DNA from: Trissonchulus latispiculum
Taxonomy: Eukaryota > Nematoda > Enoplea > Enoplida > Ironidae
Direction: 5' to 3'
Length of the DNA: 64,000 nt
NCBI GenBank assembly: GCA_030248195.1
Contig: JASAND010030512.1
Location: 38,717 to 102,716, forward strand
The position numbers were made by a program, and so were the translations under genes. Positions 1-51,274 of this stretch are shown here, one piece after another (within the stretch, counting starts at the first letter, position 1; each line of letters opens with the position of its first letter). Below the pieces are notes generated by a model, which ran no database searches, was not told the origin of the DNA, and saw only the letters and a program-made list of their open reading frames with translations.

Positions 1-660
1 TGGGTTTCCTTGTTGACAGGTTTTTAACTACGCTAGATAGCTTATTTTGTTCTGGCGTAAGGTTGTATCCAATTCAAGCTATTCACTCTAGTGCATTAAC
101 CTAGATACAACGTGTGTAACAAAATATATACATATACGTACATACAACATGCATGCAAGCGATATACGGACAATACGTTTATATACACGTATATATTTGG
201 TTTTGTTATTGCTGTAAACCTGATATTCTCTCTCTGGTCTTTTTGTATTGAAGTTCAGTTTTTTAAAAGTCAGTTTGACACAGACAATTTATTTCCTTAA
301 ACATTTTTGGGAATTGTGTAAAGTAATCGGGTTTTTAACAGTTTATTGGGCCTGTTTTGTGTTTAAGTATCAAATTTATAAACATTGGTGGCAATACGTT
401 TCACAGGCGTATCCAGGGAGCATATGCAGGATCGAGCTATTTGCTTTGGTAGAAAGAAAATTTTAAAACATTCACAGTGACTTCGTGTGGTCCTTGCAAA
501 ATAATAAGGGTGTTATTTTTGGGATTTTTTTACTACCTACCTCGGGGGCTACCTTGCGAAATGAGCCAAAAATTGGTAAGACGTATGTTGCACGTAGAAT
601 TGAAAAAGTTTACAAAACTTCCTGGGTTTACGCTAACAATAGCTATTTTTGGCAAAATTT
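1..660. other. AT-rich DNA without recognisable gene or repeat
   Basis: Short ATAC/GTATAT runs around 126-200, otherwise nothing identifiable. Likely an intron of the calcineurin gene, because that gene's coding sequence must begin upstream of the window. Confidence 0.3.
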
Positions 661-720
661 AGGCACGCAAAAAATCACAGGGAGGGGCGTTTTAGGGGGG
701 TCAATTTCACTCCCCCCCCG

Positions 721-972
721 CAGGCCCGCACCCAGGATTCTGAAAACGGGGGGGGGGGTCCAAAGTAAAACGCAACGGGGGGTCTGGTGGGCGGAGTCCC
801 CCAGAAGTTGAAGAATATTTGCATTTCTGCCCCAAAACAGTAGATTGGACGTTTATTTCTTGCAAAATTTTTTAAAAATAGCTGTTTTTGCCATAAAAAT
901 AGCAAAAATTTTCCATTTTGTCATCCCAAAAGGGGGTCTAGAGCCTTTCTTGAACCCCTGGTTGCGGCCGTG
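721..972. mobile_element. hAT-like MITE of the CAGGCCCGCACCCAGG family
   Basis: About 250 bp, starting CAGGCCCGCACCCAGG and ending CCTGGTTGCGGCCGTG (imperfect inverted terminus). It shares the block TAAAAATAGCTGTTTTTGCC and the TCTAGA..CTTGAACCC end with the copy at 29278. It is embedded between C-rich tracts (711-720 and 973-981) that look like a second, older element, so it is probably nested. No protein is encoded. Confidence 0.65.
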
Positions 973-1222
973 CCCTCCCCCCGTAAAAAGCATGATACTG
1001 GTACTGGTACTGGTATTTATTTATTTGTATACGTACATATATATGTATTACTTAGAGGAACGGAAGATCGAATTGTGTGTAATGAAAGTTGTATTTTAAT
1101 ACCAATTTTAGTGATAAGTCATGAAGCTCCGCAGATTTAGAAATTTTGAATCTCACTATGTTCTTTCTTCAACATTTTAAATTATTTTTCGAATACACAA
1201 TATTGCTGTTGACAGGTTACTG

Positions 1223-2045
1223 TTAATGTGGTGGTATCCTTTTGTGCAGTGCTTTTGTAGTGATTCTTTGAAACGCTATAGCTTTCGCAATTTTGGGAGT
1301 TGGAAAGAGTTTTATATGTACGTATATAATTTTAAAACTTATCAGTACATTCACATGAGCTTACGAAAATAGCAAAATTAGCAAAACAATTGGCAGAAAT
1401 TTTCCGAAATAACGGCAAAATATAGACTACAAATTTTTGTACATCGATTTCTCAAAACTGTAGAATCGGCCGAAAGTTCTTTTTGTGCCATGATGATGGC
1501 ATAAGGGCATGTGGGCGGAGGGTCATTTTTCAGGTGCTTAATGCTCCAGGAAATCAGCCAAATGTGCGATAACACGAAATATCACATCTTTGCATTGCGT
1601 TTTCTCACAAAACTGGAGATGTTTTAGCTCAAGCATAAAAGGTCCCTCCGCAATAGTGCAAATTTTCATCTTGTCAAAAATCAAGCGAATCTATTGGGTA
1701 GTTTTTGAGAAATCGATGTTCAAAACAAAACAATCGCAGTTTTGCCAAAATAGTTTTTCCTACAAAATCTCTAGCTTAGTAACGATTTCCAACTAATAAG
1801 CATCCATAAATGTGCAATTAGACTATCTATCGATTGAGTATCAATAAACCAAAATTGTTCGCACGATTTGGCAGGAATTAGGTTGAACCGATAATGTCTT
1901 ATCTTCTTACCAAAAAATGCGGGACTGGTCCTATAATGTTAAAGACCACCAAAATAATATATTATATTTGGAAGATGTCATCTACTTTCATAAAGGATTG
2001 GAACCTGTAAAGTCAAATTTACACAAAAGGAAACCACAGCCTTAA
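1223..2045. mobile_element. TTAA-flanked inverted-repeat element, copy 1
   Basis: TTAA at 1223-1226 and 2042-2045 bracket about 815 bp. The left end TGTGGTGGTATCCTTTTGTG and right end GGAAACCACAGCC are inverted relatives, and both match the ends of the element at 38654-39670 in opposite orientation (for example the GCTATAGCTTTCGCAATTTTGGGAG block near 1276). TTAA target sites are typical of piggyBac-type transposition, but no transposase is present, so this is at most a non-autonomous derivative. Confidence 0.6.
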
Positions 2046-2456
2046 GGGGGGGGGGGCCACTAAAATCGACTTGCCCCGACTTTGTCCGATTGGCCTACGT
2101 TTTGGCGAAGATGTAGAGCATGGGTGTGGTCAAAAAATATCGGGTACCGAGATCTTAGCTGCCTTCCAGAAATGTGCAGCCGTCGGGTTTATGCGCCCGA
2201 CGTTTTTCACAACTACCAACATGATTAATTAAAAATTTCTGCTGGATGCAAGACCGTAGCTTCAAAGTTGCCATTTGCAAATATGATTTGGCACATGTGC
2301 CCCTATCTGCCGAAAAATACTAGACGTCTGTATCTTATCTGCATCTCTGGGAATTACTCTTCAAAGTTGAAGTTTCGGCCAAAATTTAAAACTTTTTGGC
2401 TAACGAAAGGAAAATTTTATTACTGGTACGAGCTATAATGCTGTAATTTGGCATAA

Positions 2457-2855
2457 AAGGGGGCCCTATAGGAGTGTACTCATTTGTGCCAAATGGCAAG
2501 AAATTCTGCCGCGTGAAAAAATTTTTATGTCAACTTTAATCTTCAAAAATTGCCAAAATCGCCATTTTCAGTCTGTCAGATCCTGTGTAGAGGCTTTCTG
2601 TAGCCATGGAAGTCGCAAACCTTCACTAATCGAGCTGAAATCGTTTGTGGGTGTGTTTTCGACCACGCTGAGTTCAAATATCTCAAAAAATTTTAATTTC
2701 AAAAAACTTGATTTTTTCGATTTCTGGGGTACCATTGTCCCAAAAAGGCGATTTTGGCAATTTTTGAAGATTGAAGTTGACATAAAAAATTTTTCACGCG
2801 GCAGAATTTCTTGCCATTTGGCACAAATGAGTACTCCTATAGGACCTCCTTTTGT
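2457..2855. repeat. Fold-back element with ~108-bp near-perfect arms
   Basis: Arms at about 2457-2564 and 2748-2855 are near-perfect reverse complements (TAGGAGTGTACTCATTTGTG..., AATTTCTTGCCATTTGGCA...). The 180-bp centre holds GACCACGCTGAGTTCAAATATC, a phrase shared with the fold-back family at 19235 and 23650. An open frame crosses one arm in each direction, but it is a by-product of the palindrome. Confidence 0.75.
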
Positions 2856-2875
2856 GCTTAGATGTTAGAATGCTA

Positions 2876-4813
2876 AAGGAACTTGTTTTGAAAAGTTTCA
2901 TTAAATTTCGTCTTGTCTTGGACCGTCATTCTACAATACATGCCCAAAAGGAATCACCGCCTTAACCTAAGCTAATGGCGTAACCTCTATCCGTAACGGA
3001 AATTGCAATTACAACTTAGTGGCTTTATTCAGTTTCGGCGGACGGAGGTCCGCTAGCCCTTTTCGTCCGGAGCTCCGGAGTTAGGTGTTTATTTTGTTCC
3101 CCTAATAAATATCATACGTAACGCATATTGGAATATTGTGTTAGTGGTTGGATAAGGAAATACGTATAGAACTGTACTTATGACGACCGGTAGGATTGAG
3201 TGAGTTAGGGATTTAGGTTAAGTTAGTTCTGGAAGTAAATCCCAATATATACGTATGCTTTCTATAAAGTTGAGCTTTCAGAGAATGGATGGTTTAGTGA
3301 TTTTAGTATAGACTTATATACATACGTGCATGTTTTATATATACATACTAGCACATGCATATCGTAAATGGTTTTGCTTGATGTATGTTTCCATTCTTTC
3401 TGTATGAATGAATGAAAGAAAGATGTCTGCCCAGAGAACGAAAATGATAGACAGAAATTTTTGGTTGAGGACCTCCTAAGTTTGAGGGAACCAATATATA
3501 TATAGGTCATAAGCCTGGAAGATTTATTTGTAGTGGATGAATGAATATAGTTCCTCCCCTGAACATGTACGTATATATAGGCTAACTTTCTGTTCTGCTG
3601 AGGATTTTTGGATAAGCTTCATGCGAGAGGGGGAAATACTAACCTTTTGGGATCCATAAAAGTATGAGGATGTGAGGAGGGAAGTAATTTCTTTTGTATC
3701 AACCCCAAATGTTTATATATTTATTAAAAGAACTAGAAGCTTGGTGTAGTGATGGAAACTGTAGAAAAAAACTTGGAGCAAAAGAAAGACTCCTCGAAAG
3801 ATGCAGTAAGATTTTCGAAAAATTCGCTTCTGAACCTCAGTTATATAGTACATATTCACTTGGTGGTCAGGGATTTAGGGGGCCAACCCGCCTGTACCGT
3901 TAACAAGTAGGCCTCAAAATGGGGCATTATTCCTCCGTAGACCTGCAAAAATTCAATTGTAGCCTTTCACTCCTGTCTCTGGTTCACAAAATACAATCCT
4001 TCCCTAAATGTTTTATATAGTATATTCTTTCCTTCAGCTATGTTCAATATCTTTGTTGATCTCTTGTTGATGTTAATTGGTCAACCATTCAATTTTTCAT
4101 TTCCGCTGTTTCACACCGATTGGATAAGAAGACCACTTACAACAACAACATCAACGCTGGAAAGAACAAACTAATAATTTGCCATTAAGACTGTTTCGAG
4201 TAAGCGAATAAGACTGCGAATAAGCTGAAATACCGTTAATGGCATCAGCACATTTCCAATCATTTTTATCTTTCCCACTTCTCGGTTTCTTCCTCTGGCT
4301 GACTGCTGAGCTGAGTTCGTCAAAGCGCTGTTCAGCTCAAAGCCATTCGATCGTGGCAGCCTAATTGCACCATTTGTGCTGCTCCTAAGCAGAACTGGTG
4401 TCAAAAATGTGCAGTTCTTTGACTGCAGACAGTCGAAGACTGCGCTAAATTGCCACGTTGCCACATCTTAAATAGAAGGCTCTGAAACCTAACTTGCATA
4501 TTGCAATCAAAAGCAAAAAATCTCCCTAAGCTAGGTCTTTGCTGAAGATAGGGCTTCTAAATGGAGAAATGACTCAGCACACACAAAAGATACCAATTTT
4601 CGTTTTATACATTCCGGCTCCAGCCGGAATAAAAATCTTTACAGGGCCAGAATAACTGGTCGAAGGGTTGGAGGGAGGGTCGAGTTTGGAGGGGTTGAGT
4701 AGTTGCCCAACTAAGGAAGATTCCCGGTACATTGATTTTTGTACACGTATATATAATGATTGTTTGTTTGTATGTATACATGTGTATTTTTATTTTATTT
4801 TCTTGCATTTTAG
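2876..4813. other. Intronic or upstream DNA, no gene recognised
   Basis: Contains one further TTAA-type end near 2945-2964 (AAAAGGAATCACCGCC-TTAA), short TA/ATAC microsatellite stretches (3310-3360, 3493-3503) and small open frames without recognisable similarity. The last 30 bases are the polypyrimidine tract and acceptor of the exon at 4814. Confidence 0.3.
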
Positions 4814-42879
<38,066 letters not shown>

Positions 42880-43900
42880 GGTGGTGTTTTTTCTTTGCTC
42901 CATCCATTACCCCATCCCCCCTCCCCCGCCCAGTCCCTTTGCTCCTGATTCCCTGATTCGATTTTGGACTCCAACCCGTCACCCCCCTGCCCCCTTCCCA
43001 TTTCCCATGTTGAGAAGATGGATGAACTTTGCCTCTGCTAAAGAGAACTACATAGGGAGTGTCTATCGTAAGATTTGTTTGCTGCTTTGACTACTTGTTG
43101 ATATTGTACCACTTCCCGCCCCCCCCTTTTCTTACTGTTTACTTTTTGTCTATCCCCTCCCCAAACTTAGAACTCGAATCCCTGATGGATATTGCGTCCA
43201 TTATGTTTGATCCAGCTCCCACTTGTCCCGATTTCACACCCTGGTTATCTGCCCCTCGTTCCATATAACTCCTTTTGGCTGCCGCTAACAACTCATGCCT
43301 CTTGTTCCCAAGATGTCAGTTTGTTAGTACCTATACATTATGTAATAGTTACATAATACGTATACGTAGAACACGAATATATAAAAATCTGGGAATTATT
43401 TCCTGCAGTCTGTGTTGGATATATTTTGATTGTTGAGTGTTTATGAAATTTTTATGTTTTGTACGTATTATGAATACACAGGTACATAGACTGTACAAGC
43501 TGAAACGTTTAGTGCAAACTTTATTGAATTTTCCTTGGACTGGATGATACAAATTGCTGGTTATTTCCAAATTCAGTTTCAGAAAATTATCAATTTCTGA
43601 TTTTCTTGCTGTTCTCATTCATTTTCAGTTGTTTGAATTTTAAGCTATTTCTATACGTATTTTTGTGATCCTAGTTTTTGCTTCTGTGTATTAGCGAATG
43701 AATTATATACGCCCTGTTCTTCTGTTGAATTGTTTGCTGCAATTTCACCCGTGTCCCACCGCCACACCCATTCTCAGTTTGTGACACTTTCCCTTTTCCC
43801 GACCCCCGTCCCCACTAACCCACCGCTTACCTGCCTTTTTCTTTGACCCTCCATCCGTTGATTTAGATTAGGATTCTTGATTAAATTATTTGTCTTGTGG
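42880..43900 (+). other. PPP3C: Probable calcineurin 3' UTR
   Basis: Follows the TGA; C-rich near the stop, then AT-rich and free of the repeats that fill the introns. No AATAAA appears in the first kilobase. Confidence 0.45.
43880..43885 (+). terminator. Possible polyadenylation signal ATTAAA
   Basis: ATTAAA about 1 kb after the calcineurin stop, followed within 40 bases by a GT-rich stretch (TTGTCTTGTGGTAAGTGTTG). Alternatives are AATAAA at 45745 and 46729. Confidence 0.25.
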
Positions 43901-46900
43901 TAAGTGTTGTGCATTTGTGAAAATTGCTATGGTTTTTTGAGCTGATTTTTATTTGTTTTGTATGAACGAGGTCTCTGCTAGTATTGAATCTTAAGTTGCA
44001 CTGAGGTTAGAGACTGTGTTGTTTACAGTCTGCTGAAGTTTGGTTGTTGGGAGAGAAGTGAAAATCTTAATCAACTACTCGAAAATGATTGAAAATTGAA
44101 GTTGGGTTTTGGAAACTGATGAAAGTGTTGCTTTGTTTGAAGCTAATTATTGGATCGTTGTTTTCAGCACACGCATTGGGATTTTGTTATTTTGTGCAGT
44201 TTCCAGAATACTTGGCCGTCAGTGTCTTTGGCTGGCAACCTATGTACCCAGGAATATAGTGCTGTAGGAATATAGTGCTGTAGTGCTACAGTTATGGACT
44301 GTGTATGTGTATAGTACGTACGTACATACGTGTGTTTGTAATGTACTGGATCCGGTCAAGAGAACTGAGAACGTAATATTGTGTTCAATTGAGCATTCGG
44401 TTCAGTAAAATTCCGGTCAGCTCTGAAAAAGTATGAAAAAGTATAACGTATATAAAGATATTAGATACAGTTTTTGTATAGATAGATATATAGAATTTTG
44501 GTAAATATTGCGTTTTTAACTGACGGGTTTTGAAGTAAATGGCGTATTCGATTTGGGTTGCGAGCGATACAGTCCTATCAACCCCTATTGGTTAAATTTG
44601 TAAAGTAACTTAACATTACGATGCTTAGTCCTAGTTCAGAACACAATCCTCGGTTGTCGTTACATTGATTGGATTGATTTAATAACCAGTTCCTGTTCTA
44701 GTCGAATCGGCTAAGTTGTGTGAAATCCTACAGCTTCAAATGTTTATTATTGTACTTTGGTTGGTTAGATTACTATTTTAGTGACTAGATTAATTTACCG
44801 GTGTCTTATGTAATTGGCTATCTGTGTTTATTCTTATGCTGTTTAACTCATAGCTAACTTTACTAGTCGTTTTTTGGACAAGTGCGGGGACCATCTTTTT
44901 CCTTGTATTTTCGTGGCTTGCTTCGAAATTCACTTTTCTAGTATTGCTTGTTGAAATCGTTGGGAAAATGACTGATATTCTAAGTTTTCCAGAGTTTTAT
45001 TTTTAACCTACTTTTTAAATTTGAGGTTTGTGTTATCCTTTGAGTTGTCTTGTTCCCAAGTCTGACTATTTGTGAACGTGCCATGATCCTAGCACAGTGT
45101 TGTTTTTTATTATTCATTTATGTATTGAGAACATAGTCTATTTTATTGCTAATATTATATATTTATTAATTTATTACCTATTTGCGTATTACCTTAAAGT
45201 GATTTAGATACATAGGTTTCCTATGATTGGGGGGATCTCTCCAGATTTCAACCAACCGTTGATTAATATATAATTGACGTGTATGTATCTCTGCATGTGT
45301 TATCCGGGCTGACCTAACATAGAGATTTCTAATGTCTGATACTCTTGAGTCTCGTCTCTGTAGTCTCTATAGTTGAGTGATGAGTTAGGGCAAAGTTACT
45401 GACGGCCTTTCTGATCTTAGTTGTATCACAGTTTTGATGTACGACATATATACGTATAATTAGTTGAAGTTAATTTACCTATCATAGAAGATATATACCT
45501 ACCTGACTTGCTCTGTTAGACAATGGGGCCCTCGGGGGGACAGGGGAACATTTCATTGTCAAATTTTATATATTTCATACAATATCCTTATATAGATATA
45601 TCATGGATGTAGGAGGAGGAGGGTTATTTCTTCTGTGTATAATTAAAATTTTTGATAGCTAAAGAGTGTAGCATAACATTAACTTACTTGATGGGTGAGA
45701 CCTGAATTATAGTATTATATACCCCTTTGACAAGACCTTACCTTAATAAATAATTAAAAATTCTGAATCATGTGATGTGAAATATGATTCGAGCTTGAGT
45801 GAAGTGAGATTAATTAATACTTAGGACAAAGTTTTGTGCGACTGTGGATTTTCAAATGTTTTTGGAATCTTAAGGTTGGAATTATGAATATCCTTTTCCT
45901 ATGTAGCTAACTTTCATCTCATGCTCGAAAAATTCGTGATCGGCCCGTGGTGAATTATTCTTAAGTTTATATATACATTATATTTATATATGTTCATAGA
46001 TATTTGATTCTGCTTGCTGAATATTACTTGTACCTATACTTATAGTTTGTCTTTTTGACTTTTGTAGCTTGTTTAGCTTTCTGTGACTTTTCTGGCTTGT
46101 CTGTCCGTTTTTCTTCTTTTACTATATATGTCTATATGTATGTAGGCACCAGTTTTGACTAGCGTCCATTTGATTGCTTAATTGCTGTTGCAACGTTCTG
46201 TGTCGCTGTTTCCATTTAGATTATATATATTTTGTATATGTGCTTGGAAAATTTGTAATGTACTTGCAATTAATCTTCCGAGGGCCGTAGTTGCTAAATG
46301 TTGTACGAACAAACTCAAACAATTGATGAAAATTCTATTTCGATACGTTTTTGACGATTTTACTCCATAAACAACGGAGAGCCAACAGCAATAAGGATCA
46401 AGCTTTTTGTCGTCCATCAGGTTAGGTTTTTTAAAGACATGAAACCAAAGCTTTAGTTGACGGTAAACTTTCTTAGTGTCTGCGAAAGAAAATTTTTTGT
46501 ATGGAACTTGTGTATAATGCTCATGTCCACACAAACCTCTAGAATCTTTGTTCAGTGTTAAGCATGGCTGTAAAGAACTAAGAATGCAAATTACCAGATA
46601 CGATACTCGCTAGCTTCAATCAAATGGGGTAAACCTACTAAACCTTAATAAAATGGTATTAGATCCTTTCCTACCCAAGATGATATATATAGGTGTATTG
46701 TCACTTCTGGAAAAGATATTTGGATTCTAATAAATAAAATTATTCTAATCGCAAGTAGATTACATTAGTGTTTTTGAATCGTCTTGTATTAAAAAATTTT
46801 TAGTATAAATTGACGCTCAGACTAAATCATTTTGTATCTGGAATCCTCCCGTATCCCCCACATGTTTAATATTACATATTTGGTATTGCAGTTTACTGTC

Positions 46901-47955
46901 GGTATTTTTTGACTGTTTGTTTATCGTAGCTGCTTTTTGTGTCTCCTCTGGTAACATTTTGTGGTCCCTGTTGTTTTGGTGAAACACAACTGTTCTGAGT
47001 AACGTACATGCATTCTTTGTGTCTGCTTTGGATTTACTTGTTTTCTTGAAAGTTTATTTAAATATTAAAGTCAACTAATATTGATAGCATTAAGTTGTGG
47101 AATGCAGGGCATATTTAACCAACGAGAAAGTACCTATAATTGAGCTCAAGTGAGCTTGCTGATTGCTAATTTAGCTGTGGTTCTTTGCATTTTCGTCTTA
47201 ATTTTCCTGCATAACGAAATGGCACGCATATAAATAAACTTTGCTGCACCCTGAAAGATACATATGTGCAAGCTACAGTACCCAAAGTTTGCAGATATAT
47301 TTCTCACACGGTGCTTTGATGATACCGTGGAAAATAATCGCGAGACCTGTGAATACTTTTCTGTGTGATACGATCAAATGAGAAAAATTGGACGTGGTAG
47401 GACCATGCGGGTGGAGGTTAATACTAAGGTCTTATGAACTGTGGTTCACCAAATGATCCCAAATTTTTTCCGGTTAATGCACTAAGTATCTGTATCAACG
47501 TGTGTGACAAGTTAAGTAACCAATGTTACCGCTGTTATTTGTGACATTTCCAAGATGTGAGTCAATTACTCCGCAGTGACTTGGCCGAATCGTTTGAAAT
47601 TTTGTACATTACAAGCCAACATGTTGTCCTGGAAGTTAGGCCGCGCTCGAAGGATTAGGAAAGCTGAATTGCTTTGGAGAGATGGGTGTCGATTGCTCCA
47701 AAAAGGTCAAAGATAGTTGTAACCTCACTCTGAACATAGGAAGGCTTATATCGAAAAACGGATTCGGATATTCGGATTCAGCAGGTCAAAGATACCCTAT
47801 GAGTAACATTTCGGCAATGTAAAATATAAATAATAAAAATATTAATATTTAATATATTATATTAAATATATTTGATATAATAAAATATTTCAACAGTGTC
47901 TCCAATCACTAAATTTTTGAGCCCGTGTTTAACTGCGGTTAGCCAGCCAGCTTTT
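43900..47955. other. Mostly unique AT-rich intergenic DNA
   Basis: Few repeats, scattered TA and TACGTA runs, no recognised gene. A 118-residue minus-strand open frame at 46178-46534 resembles nothing I know. Confidence 0.4.
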
Positions 47956-47960
47956 CACTT

Positions 47961-49115
47961 AAGCCCGGTTCATATTTCTGTCCGTTTGTCCGTTTCTGTT
48001 GTCGGTTTGTCTGTTTGTCCATTTTAAAACTTGATTCATACTTCCGCTGTTTTGCTGCTTGTCCGATTGTCCTTTTGTCCGTTTCCAGAGTTGATTCATA
48101 CCTTTGTTATTTTGTTGTTCTCCGTTTGTCCATAAGGGTTGTCCGTTTGAACTTGAGCAATGCTGAACTTTTTCCGTTTGTCCGTATGCAACAACCAATT
48201 GGAAACGACCAGAACTATCACATGCTTGCTTGATTTTTAAATGGTTTTAAGCTTAATTAGTCGAATATTGACAGATTATGAAATTACATTCGAAGATAAC
48301 TCGATTTCAAAGTTTTGAAGGTTTTTGAAGAGAATGACATTTATAATTGAAATAATGATGTAGCCAAACACTATAAACGACTCGAGAACAGAAACAGCAA
48401 TCCAGCAATACAGCAAAAGTTTAAATAGTGTATTAACAAGGGAAAATAGACGCCAACAATACGGAGAAACGGACAATCAGCAAAGTGTAAGATTGAACGC
48501 CTTTATCCTTCTACATAACAAGCAATATTATCTGCAAAAGGTTGATCTTCCTCCGGATAAATATTTTTATTTAAATTATAAACCTGCTGCGCAGCTAACG
48601 GTTCTTCATGAAAGTGGGCATTGCATAAATACTGCAAAAACATGTGCAAAGCATCGTGTAAATTATATATTCTTATCATGGTAGGCAGAAAATCCAGGTT
48701 TCCTTGAATATAAAAATATATAGTTGTGAGGAACCACATTCTTTCTTTCTTTCTTCTTCTCTATCTTCTCTGCTTAAATTTTCAAAAGCTGCTTAAAAGG
48801 TCAGTTGCTAATGTATTTCAAGCTGCTTCAACTTCAATAATATTGTTAGCTGATCACATAACTAGTTTTATTTTGAATTACAACCTTGTTCGCAAATGCT
48901 GATCAGATTCTCTTCTATAAACTGGTTTTCCACTTTCAATAAAGTCTACACTACAGCCGTTCAAGTGATTTCTACATTAGATCATGAAATGTGTTGACAT
49001 TAGAAAATCTGCATGATAAAGATACACAGCCTATCTTTAACTGTAGTTTACACGCTTTTATGCTTTCGTAGCTATTTTGTGTTCAGGGCATGCCAAAGTA
49101 GTATAAACCGGGCTT
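47961..49115. mobile_element. Inverted-repeat element with AAGCCCGGTTCATA ends and TTTGTCCG repeats
   Basis: Left end AAGCCCGGTTCATATTTCTG and right end TATAAACCGGGCTT are inverses over ~16 bases, 1155 bp apart. The left 250 bp is rich in TTTGTCCGTTT repeats with recurring TTGATTCATAC phrases. No transposase recognised. Confidence 0.65.
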
Positions 49116-49404
49116 TAAAGGTTATTTCTTAACAAACAGTGAGCTATATAGCACAGCATACTAACCGGAAAACAAAATCCCTTGGAACTTAGCCGCAGTT
49201 TGCCTCTATTAGAGCCTAATAACTGGTAAAAAGTTGGGGTAGGCTAGGGGATGCCAATTTAATTAGATCGAAAACGGCCGCACGGTTACCTAGCAACTTT
49301 TTGCCAAATTTTGAACTTTGATCTGTTATTACTGAAGAAGGAAGCAACCCTCGAAAGCCGAAATACTTTTAGTATTTAGTACTAGTGAGTGACAGTTAAC
49401 ATTT

Positions 49405-50640
49405 GTATCAAAAAGTTTCAGCATTGGTCCATAGGAATTGTAGCAGGTTACCGGAAACGCACATTTCCTTTAACTTTCCAATCAAATGATCTCGATCCAC
49501 CCGGTCATAGGCTTTTGCTAGGTCAAGAAACACTGCTGCGGTACATTCTCGGTTATCAAATCCGCGTTGTATATCCATGACTAGTCTTAGCACTTGCATC
49601 ACGCATGAGTGACGTTTTCTAAACCCAGCTTGCTCTTTTCCAAGTAGATTATGCATCTCCAGCCACCACACTAATCGGCCTGCTACCATTCGCTCCATCA
49701 GTTTGCTGATGCAACTTAATAGGCAAATTGGTCGATAGCTTCCAACGTCACTCCTTTCCTTTCCTCGTTTCAAAACTGGCTTACTTACTCCGTTCAACCA
49801 GGCTTCTGGAATCGACCTTCCTTGCCAAATTAAATTAAACAGATGGAGCAGTACGGTCTTGGCAAAAGGACCCAGGTTTTGTAAACAAATGTTATAGACA
49901 TTGTCCTTGCCTGGGGAGGAATAAGGGCGCAATGCTTTAAGGGAAACATTCAGTTCGTCCATGGTTAATTCTTTATCGAAGCAGGAATGGTACGGACCAT
50001 TGACTACTTTTGGTTTAAATGTTATGTCAGGTCTTTCTTTGGGGTGCTTTGAGTCCTGAGTCCCGACCATGGCAAAGTGAGCACAAAGGAGCTTTGCTCG
50101 TTTCGCTGCATTGTGCTGCAACTGTCCTGCTGAATCACGTATGGGACTGTTCACGTCATAAATTAACTGTCCCCTGAGGCGTTTAAATAGGAAAGACACC
50201 TCCCGCGGATTACGCCGTAAACTCAGGTAGTTAGCCGTTTCGACCACGCTTCTTTTCACTTGTGCCGAATAATGCGACTTGCTTTTGAGGTATAGAAAGT
50301 ATACACTGTTTTGGATTGTGGGGTCTTGTTTTTCAGGTAAAGGGACAAAGCACGTCGACGGAGGGCTATCGCTTTCTTGGCAGCAACTGACAAAGAGAAT
50401 GGACCTTTACGACAGCCGCTTCTTCCGACAGGTATAGCATTAGTGGCAGCCTTGATAACACACTTGACGAAAATAGAATTCAATTGACTGGCATTGGTAA
50501 TATTTTCCAAACAAGAAATATGCAAGGCAAGTTCATGGTCAACGGTATCTGCAAATCTAAGCCAATTAGCTTTACTAAAGAGCATTTTAGGTCTCCGCGC
50601 AGTATGTGTCACGGTAGTTGGAGTGGAGGGTGAGTACAAT
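49405..50640 (-). mobile_element. LINE remnant: reverse transcriptase N-terminal half
   Basis: Minus-strand frames 50639-50256 and 50259-49408 (overlapping, frameshifted) encode the linker and RT fingers/palm of an APE-type non-LTR element: SSPGKDNVYN, SYRPICLLSCISKLMERMV, GKEQAGFRKRHSC and motif A FLDLAKAYDRVDRDHL. The frame ends shortly after motif A, with no YxDD box, thumb or RNase H. Loss of the 3' part is unusual, since LINEs normally lose the 5' end. Confidence 0.9.
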
Positions 50641-51274
50641 ACTCTTGTGATCGGAACCCATATTATCGTCAGTAGATAATGTCCAAGTATATGAATTGGG
50701 GTTTCGGATTAAACTGAGGTCGGGATTATACCGCACGTCGGGATTCTGGCCCAAGATGTAACTACAGCACTTTGAAGTCTCTTGGGCTATAACGTACCCT
50801 TTACTGTCCGCTACAAGTTGCAGGGCTTCCCCTCGAGGATCAATTTGAGAATAGCCCCAACGAACAGATTTAGAGTTAAAGTCCCCTAGGACAAGGACAG
50901 TCCCCGACTACATCCTTCACGTAGGTTAAGTCTAAATGGGAGGTGTTTGGGCAGTAAAAATTAATTACGGTAACTATGTCCTTGCCAAGGGAAATTTACA
51001 CGACTTGGATCTCTTGACCATTTGACAGCTTCCTGACGTACCATGTGACTGGTGTATTTTTGATCAACCAAAAACAAAAGTCCACCTCCATGGTTATGTC
51101 TGTCCATACGGTAACAAGTATATCCAGGAAATACAGGTTGGTATTTTTCAGTCAAAAATGTTTCTTGTATGCAGGCGATCTCAATTTTGTTCTGTTCTAA
51201 GCAGTTGCGGAATTCTGGAATCTTAAAGCACAATCCGCGGCAATTCCACTGAAATAGTTTCAGCGTAGACATTT
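50600..51274 (-). mobile_element. LINE remnant: APE endonuclease domain, frameshifted
   Basis: The minus-strand frame from 51270 encodes LKLFQWNCRGLCFKIPEF, CIQETFLTE and GYTCYRMDRHNHGGGLLFL (endonuclease motifs). After a frameshift near 50990-50890 the reading continues as GDFNSKSVRWGYSQIDPRG and DNMGSDHKSIVLTLHS, the conserved GDFN and SDH motifs. It is the 5' neighbour of the RT part at 49405-50640. Confidence 0.85.

Noticed and set aside
46178..46534. 118-residue minus-strand open frame
   Set aside because: No recognisable domain, AT-rich composition like its surroundings, and no splice or homology support. A chance frame cannot be excluded, so it is not listed as a gene.
47959..48233. 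Gln/Asn-rich frame (TNRQTDNRNGQTD)
   Set aside because: Translation of TTTGTCCG repeats of the element 47961-49115.
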